Shown piece after piece: positions 1 to 5,420 of a stretch of DNA of 5,420 nucleotides (within the stretch, counting starts at the first letter, position 1; every line of letters starts with the position of its first letter). Source of the stretch: a candidate division CSSED10-310 bacterium. Its GTDB lineage: Bacteria; CSSED10-310; JAFGDC01. The notes under the pieces were generated by a model. The model did not search any database and was not told the DNA's origin. It was given only the letters and a program-made list of their open reading frames with translations. The translations under genes and the position numbers were made by a program. The DNA is taken from the NCBI GenBank assembly GCA_016932295.1, contig JAFGDC010000509.1, forward strand, positions 1 to 5,420, in the 5' to 3' direction.

Positions 1-29
1 ACATTGCACTACCAAAATTCGATACAAGG

Positions 30-44
30 CATTGGCTACCAATG
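30..44. repeat. Perfect 6-bp inverted repeat (CATTGG-CTA-CCAATG)
   Basis: The arms CATTGG and CCAATG are exact reverse complements around a 3-nt centre. The dyad is followed on the plus strand by AAAAAG. A related, less symmetric string (CATTGCACTACCAAAA, 2-17) lies just before it, so the two may be a degenerate direct repeat. On the minus strand the hairpin is preceded, not followed, by a T-run, and on the plus strand it is followed by A's, so it is not a typical terminator in either direction. It could be an operator half-site pair, but it is about 90 bp upstream of the promoter candidate and could also be chance. Confidence 0.35.
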
Positions 45-69
45 AAAAAGGGACAACATTTTGGCTGTT

Positions 70-80
70 TTCCCAGGGAA
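70..80. repeat. Small palindrome TTCCC-A-GGGAA
   Basis: Five-base arms flank one central base. It lies in the AT-richer leader about 50 bp upstream of the -35 candidate. The size and spacing would suit a small protein-binding site, but a repeat this short is also expected by chance and no family of operator is recognised. Confidence 0.2.
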
Positions 81-132
81 CTTCAGGTTAACATGGGTCG
101 AGCGCCGGATATGGTTTGAATCCACTATTTCA

Positions 133-161
133 TTGAAAGGCGCAATCGCTCGGTATAGAGT
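133..161 (+). promoter_or_regulatory. Candidate sigma70-type promoter for the ATP-grasp gene
   Basis: TTGAAA at 133-138 matches the -35 consensus TTGACA at 5 of 6 positions. Seventeen bases later TAGAGT (156-161) matches TATAAT at 4 of 6. An overlapping alternative -10, TATAGA (154-159), also matches 4 of 6 but leaves a short 15-bp spacer. Transcription would start near 168, giving a leader of about 45 nt before the ATG at 214. This is the best promoter-like pair seen in the leader by eye; it is a pattern match only. Confidence 0.4.
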
Positions 162-201
162 AGGCCTGAGTTTGGTGGCTCATGTCATGGCTCGTAGTGC
201 C

Positions 202-209
202 AGGAGGTG
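202..209 (+). promoter_or_regulatory. Ribosome binding site of the ATP-grasp gene
   Basis: AGGAGGTG is fully complementary to the CACCUCCU core at the 3' end of 16S rRNA. It sits 4 nt before the ATG at 214, slightly close if the whole octamer is used and good if AGGAGG alone is used (6 nt). It fixes the start at 214 and suggests strong translation. Confidence 0.85.
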
Positions 210-213
210 GTAA

Positions 214-1572
214 ATGGCCAATGTTGTCACGAGAGTCAACCAGGAGTTCGACCGCCTGGTGCACGAGATGTCGCCGTCGCAGTTGCAGGATGAATTCATG
301 GCGATGAACGAGCGCCTGCTGTCCCGACGGGCGCTGGCCGGTCCCAAGGTCCTGCCCACCTTCATCAAACCGTTCTTTCTGAGTGAAAGCCAACTGCGCT
401 ACTTTCGTGAGACCGTCGAGACAGTGCTCAACTGCCAGGAGAAGTTGATCGATCTGTATTTCACCGTCGAGGATTTCAGGCCGTTTTTCGAGTTGACCGA
501 ACCCGAGGTCCCCCTGGTGAATATCCCCGGCCGGCTGGCCAGGAGGATCTATTTCTCCCGCATGGACACCATCATGTACGGCGCTGGAATCGAGGATTTC
601 ATGTTCCTCGAGTTCAACTGTGACAGCCCGGGTGGTGCGCACTACGCCGATATCCAGGTGGAAGAGTTGATGGAACTGAGCCTGATGAAACAATTGCAGC
701 GGGATTTCTTCTTTATGAACGAACCCTACCGCCCCAAGGTGCTGAATGCCCTTCTCACGGCCTGGTGGCAGGCTGGCGGCCGGCGGAACCCGCATATCGC
801 GGTGATGGGCAATCCCAAGGTTACCAACGTGGAAGAATTCCGATTGTTTGCGGAGTATTTCGCCGAACGCGGATTGCATGGTTTCTTCACCGATCCATGG
901 TCGCTGGAATATGACGGCCGGCGCCTCGCCAAGGACGGCCGCCCCATCGATCTCATCTACCGCCGCGGCGTATTGTCCGACTATTCACAACATGTCGAAG
1001 AAGTGAAACCGGTCATCAGTGCCTACGAGGACGGCAACGTGGTGTTTGCCAACCCGCTCAGCGCAAAGCTCGGCGACAACAAGAACCTCCTGTCGCTCCT
1101 CACCGACGAACGACTCTCCTTCCTGTTCACCGCCGCCGAGCAGGAGGCACTGCTCAAACACATCCCCTGGACACGGATCATGCGGGAAGGCCTTACAACT
1201 TACAAGGGAGAGGACGTGGATCTTTTCCCCTTCGTCCGCGAGCACAGGGAACAACTGGTCATCAAACCCAACAGCATGTTTGGCGGCAAGGGCGTGGTGA
1301 TAGGCCACGAGGCCACGCAGCAGGAATGGGACGATGCGATCGGAGAATCGTGCCATGCCCAGAAAGTGGTCCAGCAGTACGTGCCCATCCCCAGGATGGA
1401 GTTTCCGGTGATCACCCCCGATGGTGTCACGTTCGAGGAGAAGAAGATCAACCACAACTTCTTCACCTTTGCCGGTTATTTCGGCGGAGGGTTCTGCCGC
1501 ACGTCCGACTCCAGCATCATCAACATCAGCGCCGGCGGAGCGCTCGTCACCTTCTTCGTCGTCAAGGACTGA
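214..1572 (+). CDS. Circularly permuted ATP-grasp ligase-like protein
   Basis: Protein of 452 residues, complete, with a strong ribosome binding site before its ATG. It resembles the circularly permuted ATP-grasp / glutathionylspermidine-synthase-like group, whose members activate a carboxylate as acyl phosphate and join it to an amine. Motifs that support this are LEFNCDSPGG (residues 132-141), a conserved-looking ANPLSAKLGDNKNLL (279-293), the nucleotide-loop-like VIKPNSMFGGKGVVIG (349-364; K351 and the GGKG turn likely contact ATP) and a C-terminal INISAGGALV (436-445), where N437 could bind metal. There is no signal peptide or membrane segment, so it is probably cytosolic. It has no same-strand partner in the window and converges on the TPR gene. 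The substrate is unknown. It lacks an evident amidase domain, so bifunctional glutathionylspermidine synthetase/amidase is unlikely. The fold assignment is from recalled motifs and is fairly secure; the reaction is inferred. Confidence 0.75.
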   Translation: MANVVTRVNQEFDRLVHEMSPSQLQDEFMAMNERLLSRRALAGPKVLPTFIKPFFLSESQLRYFRETVETVLNCQEKLIDLYFTVEDFRPFFELTEPEVPLVNIPGRLARRIYFSRMDTIMYGAGIEDFMFLEFNCDSPGGAHYADIQVEELMELSLMKQLQRDFFFMNEPYRPKVLNALLTAWWQAGGRRNPHIAVMGNPKVTNVEEFRLFAEYFAERGLHGFFTDPWSLEYDGRRLAKDGRPIDLIYRRGVLSDYSQHVEEVKPVISAYEDGNVVFANPLSAKLGDNKNLLSLLTDERLSFLFTAAEQEALLKHIPWTRIMREGLTTYKGEDVDLFPFVREHREQLVIKPNSMFGGKGVVIGHEATQQEWDDAIGESCHAQKVVQQYVPIPRMEFPVITPDGVTFEEKKINHNFFTFAGYFGGGFCRTSDSSIINISAGGALVTFFVVKD

Positions 1573-1601
1573 GCGGATCGGTCGGCACGAGCTTCCGCCG
1601 C
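1573..1601. terminator. 29-bp convergent gap with a weak inverted repeat
   Basis: The stops of the plus-strand ATP-grasp gene and the minus-strand TPR gene are separated by only 29 bp. GCGGA (1573-1577) and TCCGC (1594-1598) can pair as a 5-bp stem with a 16-nt loop. There is no T-run on either side, so a classic intrinsic terminator is not present. If termination occurs here it is weak, factor-dependent or placed inside the opposing genes. Confidence 0.2.
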
Positions 1602-3191
1602 CTATGGATGATGGGCGGCCATCTCCCGCGCCTTCTCCAGGTTCGCGGCGGCCATGAGTGATCCAGGTTGCAGGACCAGCGCCTGCTGGAAGCGCTGCAC
1701 CGCCTCTTCGTACTGTCCTGATTTCGCCAGGACGATTCCCAGGTTATTGTAGACCTGGAAGGTGCGCACGCCGTTTTCCATGGCGGCGCGATAATGCGTC
1801 GCCGCCGCCCGGAGGTTACTCCGCCGGTCATACAGCAAGCCCAGTTGGAGGTTGACCACTCCCACGCCAGGTTCAAGCTCGTCCGCCCGGAGCAGTTCCC
1901 GTTCAGCGCGATCCAGCCTGCCCTGGCGTGCCATGGCGCGACCCAGGTTGAAATGAGCCCGGGCGCTGCGCGGAGCGTTGTCCGTCGCCGCCGTCCACAG
2001 GCTGATGTCGTTGAACCAGACCGGCAGGTGGCGTTGGCGGACGATGGCGGGTCTGACCACCCATAGGGCCGCGGCTCCCAGTATCAGGGCGATCGCGGGA
2101 GCGCGCGGCAATCGCCGGGTCGCCGCGGACACGCCGTGGCCGATGGCCAGAGCCAGCCCTGTCATGGGGAGATACAGGTAGCGTTCCGCCACCGGGTTGA
2201 GCAGTGCCGGGAAGATCCCCAGTACCGGCAGCAGGGCCACCAGGAACAGGGCGAGCCCCATTGCGGCGGGTGAACGTCCGCGCCAGCCGGCGGCGAGCAC
2301 CGAGATGAAAGCCAATGTGACCAGCCAGGCGGCGAGGCTGGATTCGGGCGCCGGATGCTCCACCGAAAGACGGGTGGGAAAGAAACCAGTGTGCAGATGA
2401 AAGACCAGTGCGCCGGGTGCCGCCGCCAGTCGTTCAACCAGGGGCGGTGCTTGTGGTGCATAGGGTGCCGGCGCCGGCAGGATGACAAACCATACAGTGA
2501 GAAACAGGCCGGTGACGACGGCCAGTGCGATCAGGCAGGAGACCAGACGGCGTTCCGCTGGTGGCGCCATGAAGCGCGCCGTCACTGCCACCAAGAGCGG
2601 CGTCGCGATCGCCGATTCTTTGGCGGCCAGGGCCAGTCCGTAGGTGCCGACGACGGCGGCCAGCCAGGGCCAGCCACGACGGGCCTGGACGAACCGGGTG
2701 AACAGCAACAGGCTGCCGAGAACGCCGCAGGCGGCCAGCAGATCTTCCCTGAACGCGATCCCGGCGATGGCTTCCAATGGTCCCGCCGCAACAGTGAAGG
2801 TTACCGCCGCCAAGATGCCTCCCCAGCTTCCCCAACGCAGCGCGAACAGGCCGAAGATGCTTCCGGCCAGTGCGGCGAGCAGCAGGTTGGTGGCGTGGTA
2901 TCCGGCCGGCGTGTCTCCGTAAAGTGCGTTATCCAGGATGTACGAGGCCGTCACCAGGGGGCGATAGGTGCTTTCACCAGATCGTTCGTAATAGTCACGG
3001 GTGAACAATTGTGCGATTCGGATGTCCGCCAGGCAACGTTCTCTGGCTACTACCAACTCGTCGTCGTAGACGAAGCCGGCATGCCGGACGAGGGGGATGA
3101 GCAAGGCGGATCCACCCAGGTTTACGATAATTATCAGGAGTCCGAGGCCTGTGCGTGCTGACCGCCGGGTCATGTGTGGACCGGCGTTCAT
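1602..3191 (-). CDS. TMTC-like GT-C membrane glycosyltransferase with C-terminal TPRs
   Basis: Protein of 529 residues from the ATG at 3191. The N-terminal three quarters holds about eleven hydrophobic segments (first at about 14-35, last at about 363-384). It carries the pattern of the TMTC/PMT-like GT-C family: FVYDDELVV in the first large loop (D43-D44, likely catalytic), STYRPLV (74-80), REDLLAA (148-154), AKESAIATP (190-198), FFPTRLSVEHP (270-280) and ERYLYLP (336-342). A soluble tail has three TPR units (about 409-442, 443-476, 477-510) and a partial fourth. Family members use polyprenyl-phosphate sugars to glycosylate proteins or envelope molecules outside the inner membrane, with the TPRs binding a partner or acceptor. 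The start at 3191 is chosen because an in-frame ATG at 3305 would add 38 hydrophilic residues overlapping the radical SAM gene and has no ribosome site; M7 (3173) is another weak option. Donor and acceptor are unknown. Confidence 0.75.
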   Translation of the reverse strand: MNAGPHMTRRSARTGLGLLIIIVNLGGSALLIPLVRHAGFVYDDELVVARERCLADIRIAQLFTRDYYERSGESTYRPLVTASYILDNALYGDTPAGYHATNLLLAALAGSIFGLFALRWGSWGGILAAVTFTVAAGPLEAIAGIAFREDLLAACGVLGSLLLFTRFVQARRGWPWLAAVVGTYGLALAAKESAIATPLLVAVTARFMAPPAERRLVSCLIALAVVTGLFLTVWFVILPAPAPYAPQAPPLVERLAAAPGALVFHLHTGFFPTRLSVEHPAPESSLAAWLVTLAFISVLAAGWRGRSPAAMGLALFLVALLPVLGIFPALLNPVAERYLYLPMTGLALAIGHGVSAATRRLPRAPAIALILGAAALWVVRPAIVRQRHLPVWFNDISLWTAATDNAPRSARAHFNLGRAMARQGRLDRAERELLRADELEPGVGVVNLQLGLLYDRRSNLRAAATHYRAAMENGVRTFQVYNNLGIVLAKSGQYEEAVQRFQQALVLQPGSLMAAANLEKAREMAAHHP

Positions 3192-3214
3192 CGCGCCCCA
3201 GTCCGCCTGCTCAT
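3188..3214 (-). other. Eight-codon mini-ORF linking two genes
   Basis: On the minus strand an ATG at 3214-3212 overlaps the radical SAM stop codon as ATGA. It opens a frame of eight codons (MSRRTGAR), whose TGA at 3190-3188 overlaps the ATG of the TPR gene, again as ATGA. The TPR gene has no good Shine-Dalgarno site of its own, with only weak G-rich sequence upstream, so ribosomes finishing the radical SAM gene could reach its start by two reinitiation steps. The arrangement is seen directly; the coupling role is inferred, and the peptide itself probably has no function. Confidence 0.35.
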
Positions 3215-4734
3215 GTGGAGGAGGCTCCGGCCTGTCGTGGGCCGCGCCGTCGGCGGCGCAGCTCGGTGATAATGGAGAAGAGCAGTCTCCGGCCGTGAAT
3301 GACATACCGCAGGTCGCGGTTTTTCAAGGCCACGAGCAGTTGAAGCAGGAGACCGGTGCCGCCGGGCAAGTAGCCGAGGCGGCGGTAGCGACGGTGCACC
3401 AGCAGCCGGTGTACGGTCTTGGCGGGCAGCAGCGGCAGTCCCCGCAACAGGAACTTGATACCCTTCTTGGATCGATCCCGCACGCGGCCTTCCAGACTGG
3501 ATTCATGGTAGAAATCACCGATCATCTCACCGCTCTTGACGCGCCTGAGATCGCTGTCGCTGAGGAGCTTGGCGGCGTGCAGGCGATCGACGATGGGTGT
3601 TCCCGGAAACAGCGTGAGGTTAAAAAACTTCAGGCGGTTCAGGCGCCGTGAGCCGGCGAAAAAAGCGGCTGTCTGTTCAAAGTCCTCCTGGGACTGGCCC
3701 GGCAGATCCAGGATCAGGTCCACGTCGTATTTCAATCCCACTTTTTCGCACAATTCGAGGGCTTGCGCCAACTGTTCGTTGGTTTCCCGGCGGTCCAGCA
3801 ACTCGCGGCGCACTTGTTGATTGATGGTCTGCAGGCCGAAATCCACCGTATAACAGCCACTCTCCGCGAGCATCCCGGCGATGTCGGCATCCATCAACTG
3901 GACATGCCCCTCGCAGCGAAACGGCACGGCTATTTCTTTCCGGTACGCCGTCAGCAGTTCCCGCAGCCAGGTTTTGTCGGTGAAGAACACCGAGTCGAAG
4001 AACATGACCTCGCGGTACTTGTACCGGCGCTTGTACGTGCGCAACTCGTGCATGACATGCGGGATGCTCCGGCGGCGCAGGTAACCGCTGCCGTACATGC
4101 CGCGCATGGTGGCTTCGCAGCAGAAGGTGCAACTGAATGGACAGCCTCGATCGGTGAGAATCATGTAGTCGTCGCGGAAACGGATGTGGTCTTCGAACAG
4201 TGATTTATCGATCAGTGGCAGGGAATCGAGGGAAATGGGTGGCCGCAATGGATTGGCGATGGTCCGTCCATCCCGCCGGCACCAGACGTTGGCGATATCG
4301 GTGCGGCGTTCGCCGGCCGCCACCATGGCCGCGAGATCGACCATGGGCGCTTCGCCTTCGCCCACCACCACGTAATCGGCGGCGCCATCCGCAACGACCG
4401 TTTCGGGTGCGAGTGAGGCGTGGATGCCGCCCATGACGATCACCGTTTCGAGTTGCTCACGCACCCGCCGGGCTACTCCCCTGGCCCAGGCGTACGTATC
4501 CGTGTAGATGCCCATGGCGATCATGTCCGGACGATGGTCGATCACCTCCTCCACCACCGCATCGGTCCGGTCGAACCGGGCCGCCAGCGCTGGCATGTGC
4601 AGGAGATTGTCATGGTGCGAGAACAGGCCGGGATCGTAGACCAGGGCGACCTCGTGGCCGGCTTGCTTCAACATGGCCGAAATCCATTCGATGCCCAGGT
4701 GCTCTCTTCCCTTGTGGACGAAAACGATTTTCAT
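3211..4734 (-). CDS. B12-binding-domain radical SAM protein
   Basis: Protein of 507 residues. The N-terminal part (about 1-140) has the cobalamin-binding-domain layout common to BchE/HpnJ-type enzymes: MKIVFVHKGREHLG, a helix ending GHEVALVYDP, then VIVMGGIHAS (98-107) and YVVVGEGEAP (121-130). The radical SAM core follows with CPFSCTFC (C198, C202, C205), the CxxxCxxC ligands of the SAM-binding [4Fe-4S] cluster; C206 is an extra adjacent cysteine. The core motifs FFDSVFF, VDFGLQTIN and LDLPGQSQEDF agree with the Elp3/MiaB-like barrel. The end (about 420-507) is rich in leucine and arginine and may lie on the membrane. The reaction would be radical methylation, cyclisation or rearrangement of an unknown substrate. 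The start at 4734 is set by GGAG five bases upstream and by the conserved N-terminus; an in-frame ATG at 4770 adds 12 unrelated residues. It is followed 19 bp later by the TPR gene, probably in one operon. Confidence 0.85.
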   Translation of the reverse strand: MKIVFVHKGREHLGIEWISAMLKQAGHEVALVYDPGLFSHHDNLLHMPALAARFDRTDAVVEEVIDHRPDMIAMGIYTDTYAWARGVARRVREQLETVIVMGGIHASLAPETVVADGAADYVVVGEGEAPMVDLAAMVAAGERRTDIANVWCRRDGRTIANPLRPPISLDSLPLIDKSLFEDHIRFRDDYMILTDRGCPFSCTFCCEATMRGMYGSGYLRRRSIPHVMHELRTYKRRYKYREVMFFDSVFFTDKTWLRELLTAYRKEIAVPFRCEGHVQLMDADIAGMLAESGCYTVDFGLQTINQQVRRELLDRRETNEQLAQALELCEKVGLKYDVDLILDLPGQSQEDFEQTAAFFAGSRRLNRLKFFNLTLFPGTPIVDRLHAAKLLSDSDLRRVKSGEMIGDFYHESSLEGRVRDRSKKGIKFLLRGLPLLPAKTVHRLLVHRRYRRLGYLPGGTGLLLQLLVALKNRDLRYVIHGRRLLFSIITELRRRRRGPRQAGASST

Positions 4735-4739
4735 GGTCA

Positions 4740-4760
4740 CTCCGGAGGTAACGTCTCCTT
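4740..4760 (-). promoter_or_regulatory. Ribosome binding site in a palindrome, with a second purine tract
   Basis: GGAG (4743-4740) lies 5 nt before the ATG at 4734 and decides that start. It is half of the perfect palindrome CTCCGGAG (4740-4747). A stronger Shine-Dalgarno-like AAGGAG (4760-4755) sits 20 nt before the ATG, too far to serve it. In the transcript the CTCC could pair with this upstream GGAG through a 7-nt loop, leaving the proximal GGAG free. Confidence 0.5.
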
Positions 4761-4765
4761 CAGAA

Positions 4766-4781
4766 AGCACATTTACTGCCG
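4766..4781 (-). promoter_or_regulatory. Weak sigma54-like promoter candidate
   Basis: Read on the minus strand, CGGCAGTAAATGTGCT has the GG and GC dinucleotides 10 bp apart, as in the -24/-12 sigma54 consensus TGGCAC-N5-TTGCT. It keeps GGCA and TGCT, but the C after GGCA and several other positions do not match. A start about 12 bp beyond the GC would fall near 4756, about 20 nt before the radical SAM ATG. No activator site or sigma54 regulator is seen in the window. It may be chance. Confidence 0.25.
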
Positions 4782-4843
4782 ACTTGCAAGCCCGCGGACG
4801 GTGGCGGACATGGTGGCGGTTTCCTGACTGCCGGCCCGGTGGC

Positions 4844-4865
4844 GTGACCGTGCGGTGCCGGTCAC
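4844..4865 (-). terminator. 7-bp GC-rich hairpin over the nitroreductase stop codon
   Basis: GTGACCG and CGGTCAC are exact reverse complements with an 8-nt loop (TGCGGTGC on the plus strand). The upstream arm in the direction of the nitroreductase contains its TGA stop. No T-run follows on the minus strand, so it is not a standard intrinsic terminator. It could protect the 3' end of the message, slow the polymerase or simply mark the end of one transcript segment before the 127-bp gap. Confidence 0.35.
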
Positions 4866-5420
4866 AGGCGCCGGACGGATGGCGCGGCGCGTTTGACCAG
4901 TTTGCGGTAGCGCATGTCCTGGTAACCCATGGTCATGGCGCCGAAGCACCGGTGTCCAATGGGCAGGCCGAGCCATTTGCGGAGTGAGCGATCGTTCATG
5001 ACGGCGGCTTCCAGGAAGCCGTTGAAGCAGCAGCCAACGCCCAGGGTATGGGCCATGAGGGAGCAGTTGTAGAGTGCCACGGCGCAGTTAAAGGCGGAAC
5101 AGGTATCACCGGCCTCGGCGTGGACCAGCAGCAGGGCCGGAGCGCCGTAGAACAGGCGGTCGTCGCCTTTTGCCAGGAGCTGTCTGGCGTGGGTGACGAT
5201 GGGGCGATACTCCAGCAGACGATTCACTGTTCCGTTGCCGGCGGCCAGGCGGATGGCGGTTCTTCCCAGGGGTGACCGGAGACGGGCGAAGAGTTTTTCA
5301 TAGAAGGCGATGGTCATGGTCCGGAGTGTGTCCCGCGCGGTCTCACCGGTGACGAGCAGGTAATGGACGTTCTGGCTGTTGGAGCCGGTGGGAGCGTGGT
5401 GGCCGGCCTCGATGATGCGG
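4862..5420 (-). CDS. Nitroreductase-family flavoprotein, N-terminus cut by window edge
   Basis: The frame stays open to the right edge, so 185 residues are visible and the true start lies outside. The first visible residues, RIIEAGHHAPTGSNSQNVHY, match the FMN-binding start of the nitroreductase fold (APTGSNSQ is the phosphate/flavin loop). The middle has a helix with several cysteines, then TLGVGCCFNGF, the family's flavin-contacting turn. The end, LGLPIGHRCFGAMTMGYQ, is the conserved C-terminal strand. An internal ATG at 5317 would remove the FMN loop and is not the start. The ending LGLP-GH-x(3)-GAMTMGY resembles members fused to an N-terminal two-[4Fe-4S] ferredoxin domain, which cannot be checked here. 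Such enzymes carry out two-electron reductions of small substrates with FMN. It is the first of three same-strand genes, 127 bp before the radical SAM gene, and may supply redox chemistry for it; that link is inferred. Confidence 0.85.
   Translation of the reverse strand, partial: RIIEAGHHAPTGSNSQNVHYLLVTGETARDTLRTMTIAFYEKLFARLRSPLGRTAIRLAAGNGTVNRLLEYRPIVTHARQLLAKGDDRLFYGAPALLLVHAEAGDTCSAFNCAVALYNCSLMAHTLGVGCCFNGFLEAAVMNDRSLRKWLGLPIGHRCFGAMTMGYQDMRYRKLVKRAAPSVRRL

Larger units (their letters stand above)
1..213. other. AT-richer intergenic leader upstream of the ATP-grasp gene
   Basis: No convincing gene lies here. GC over 1-120 is about 44% (53 of 120 bases counted), clearly below the roughly 58% of the start of the following gene. 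One plus-strand frame is open from the window edge to a TGA at 117-119 (38 codons) and another to a TAA at 89-91. Neither gives a recognisable protein end, so the tail of an upstream gene can be neither shown nor excluded. The stretch holds a tight dyad at 30-44, a smaller one at 70-80, a promoter candidate at 133-161 and the ribosome binding site at 202-209. Confidence 0.6.

Noticed and set aside
130..879. Long minus-strand open frame (249 codons) opposite the ATP-grasp gene
   Set aside because: It is antisense to a gene with clear family motifs and a strong ribosome site. Its translation is rich in H, Q and G with no recognisable domain, as expected of a GC-rich shadow frame.
985..1455. Minus-strand open frame of 156 codons opposite the ATP-grasp gene
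   Set aside because: It mirrors the ATP-binding region of the real gene in the antisense frame and shows no family resemblance.
2355..3161. Plus-strand open frame of 268 codons opposite the TPR membrane protein
   Set aside because: The product is a Gln/Gly/Asp-rich, low-complexity antisense translation of hydrophobic helices. The minus-strand frame has coherent GT-C and TPR motifs.
3192..3305. Longer start of the TPR membrane protein at 3305
   Set aside because: It would overlap the radical SAM gene by 95 bp, adds a hydrophilic proline-rich stretch before the first membrane segment, and lacks a ribosome site.
3097..3651. Plus-strand open frame of 184 codons opposite the radical SAM C-terminus and TPR gene start
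   Set aside because: It spans the junction of two well-supported minus-strand genes and has no recognisable domain.
3763..4203. Plus-strand open frame of 146 codons opposite the radical SAM core
   Set aside because: It is antisense to the CxxxCxxC-containing core and its composition is typical of a shadow frame.
4735..4770. Longer radical SAM start at 4770
   Set aside because: It adds 12 residues not seen in this fold and lacks a ribosome site. The ATG at 4734 has GGAG at 5 nt and begins exactly at the conserved first strand.
4862..5317. Treating 5317 as the real start of the nitroreductase
   Set aside because: Reading on to the window edge in the same frame recovers the FMN-loop motif APTGSNSQ, so the gene continues off the right side.
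1..5420. CRISPR arrays, tRNA genes, insertion sequences, attachment sites
   Set aside because: No regularly spaced direct repeats, cloverleaf-like or CCA-ending segments, transposase motifs or long terminal inverted repeats were seen on reading both strands.

Overview
This window most likely comes from a GC-rich Gram-negative-type bacterial chromosome. The genes are about 58-60% GC or more, with GC-ending codons and good Shine-Dalgarno sites. The lineage cannot be fixed from the sequence; a cobalamin-type radical SAM enzyme beside a GT-C/TPR membrane protein would suit a proteobacterium, a desulfobacterial lineage or a similar group. No tRNA, rRNA, CRISPR array, insertion sequence or phage gene was seen.

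Layout: positions 1-213 form an AT-richer leader (about 44% GC over 1-120) with small dyads and a plausible sigma70-type promoter. It leads to a plus-strand gene (214-1572) for a circularly permuted ATP-grasp ligase-like protein. This gene converges, across only 29 bp, on a minus-strand block of three genes. Read in their own direction these are: a nitroreductase-family flavoprotein cut by the right edge (4862-5420), a B12-binding-domain radical SAM protein (3211-4734), and a TMTC-like GT-C membrane glycosyltransferase with C-terminal TPRs (1602-3191).

The radical SAM and TPR genes are tightly spaced (19 bp). They are bridged by an eight-codon mini-ORF that overlaps the upstream stop and the downstream start, each as ATGA, which suggests translational coupling. 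The nitroreductase is separated from them by 127 bp holding a hairpin, a weak sigma54-like element and two Shine-Dalgarno-like purine tracts, so it may be a separate or partly uncoupled unit.

Functionally the window combines an ATP-dependent C-N ligase fold, a radical SAM/cobalamin enzyme, an FMN oxidoreductase and a polyprenyl-phosphate-sugar-type glycosyltransferase. Each is a modification enzyme of unassigned substrate. A joint pathway (a modified peptide, lipid or envelope glycoconjugate) is possible but is inference from proximity only; no precursor peptide, transporter or regulator is visible here.
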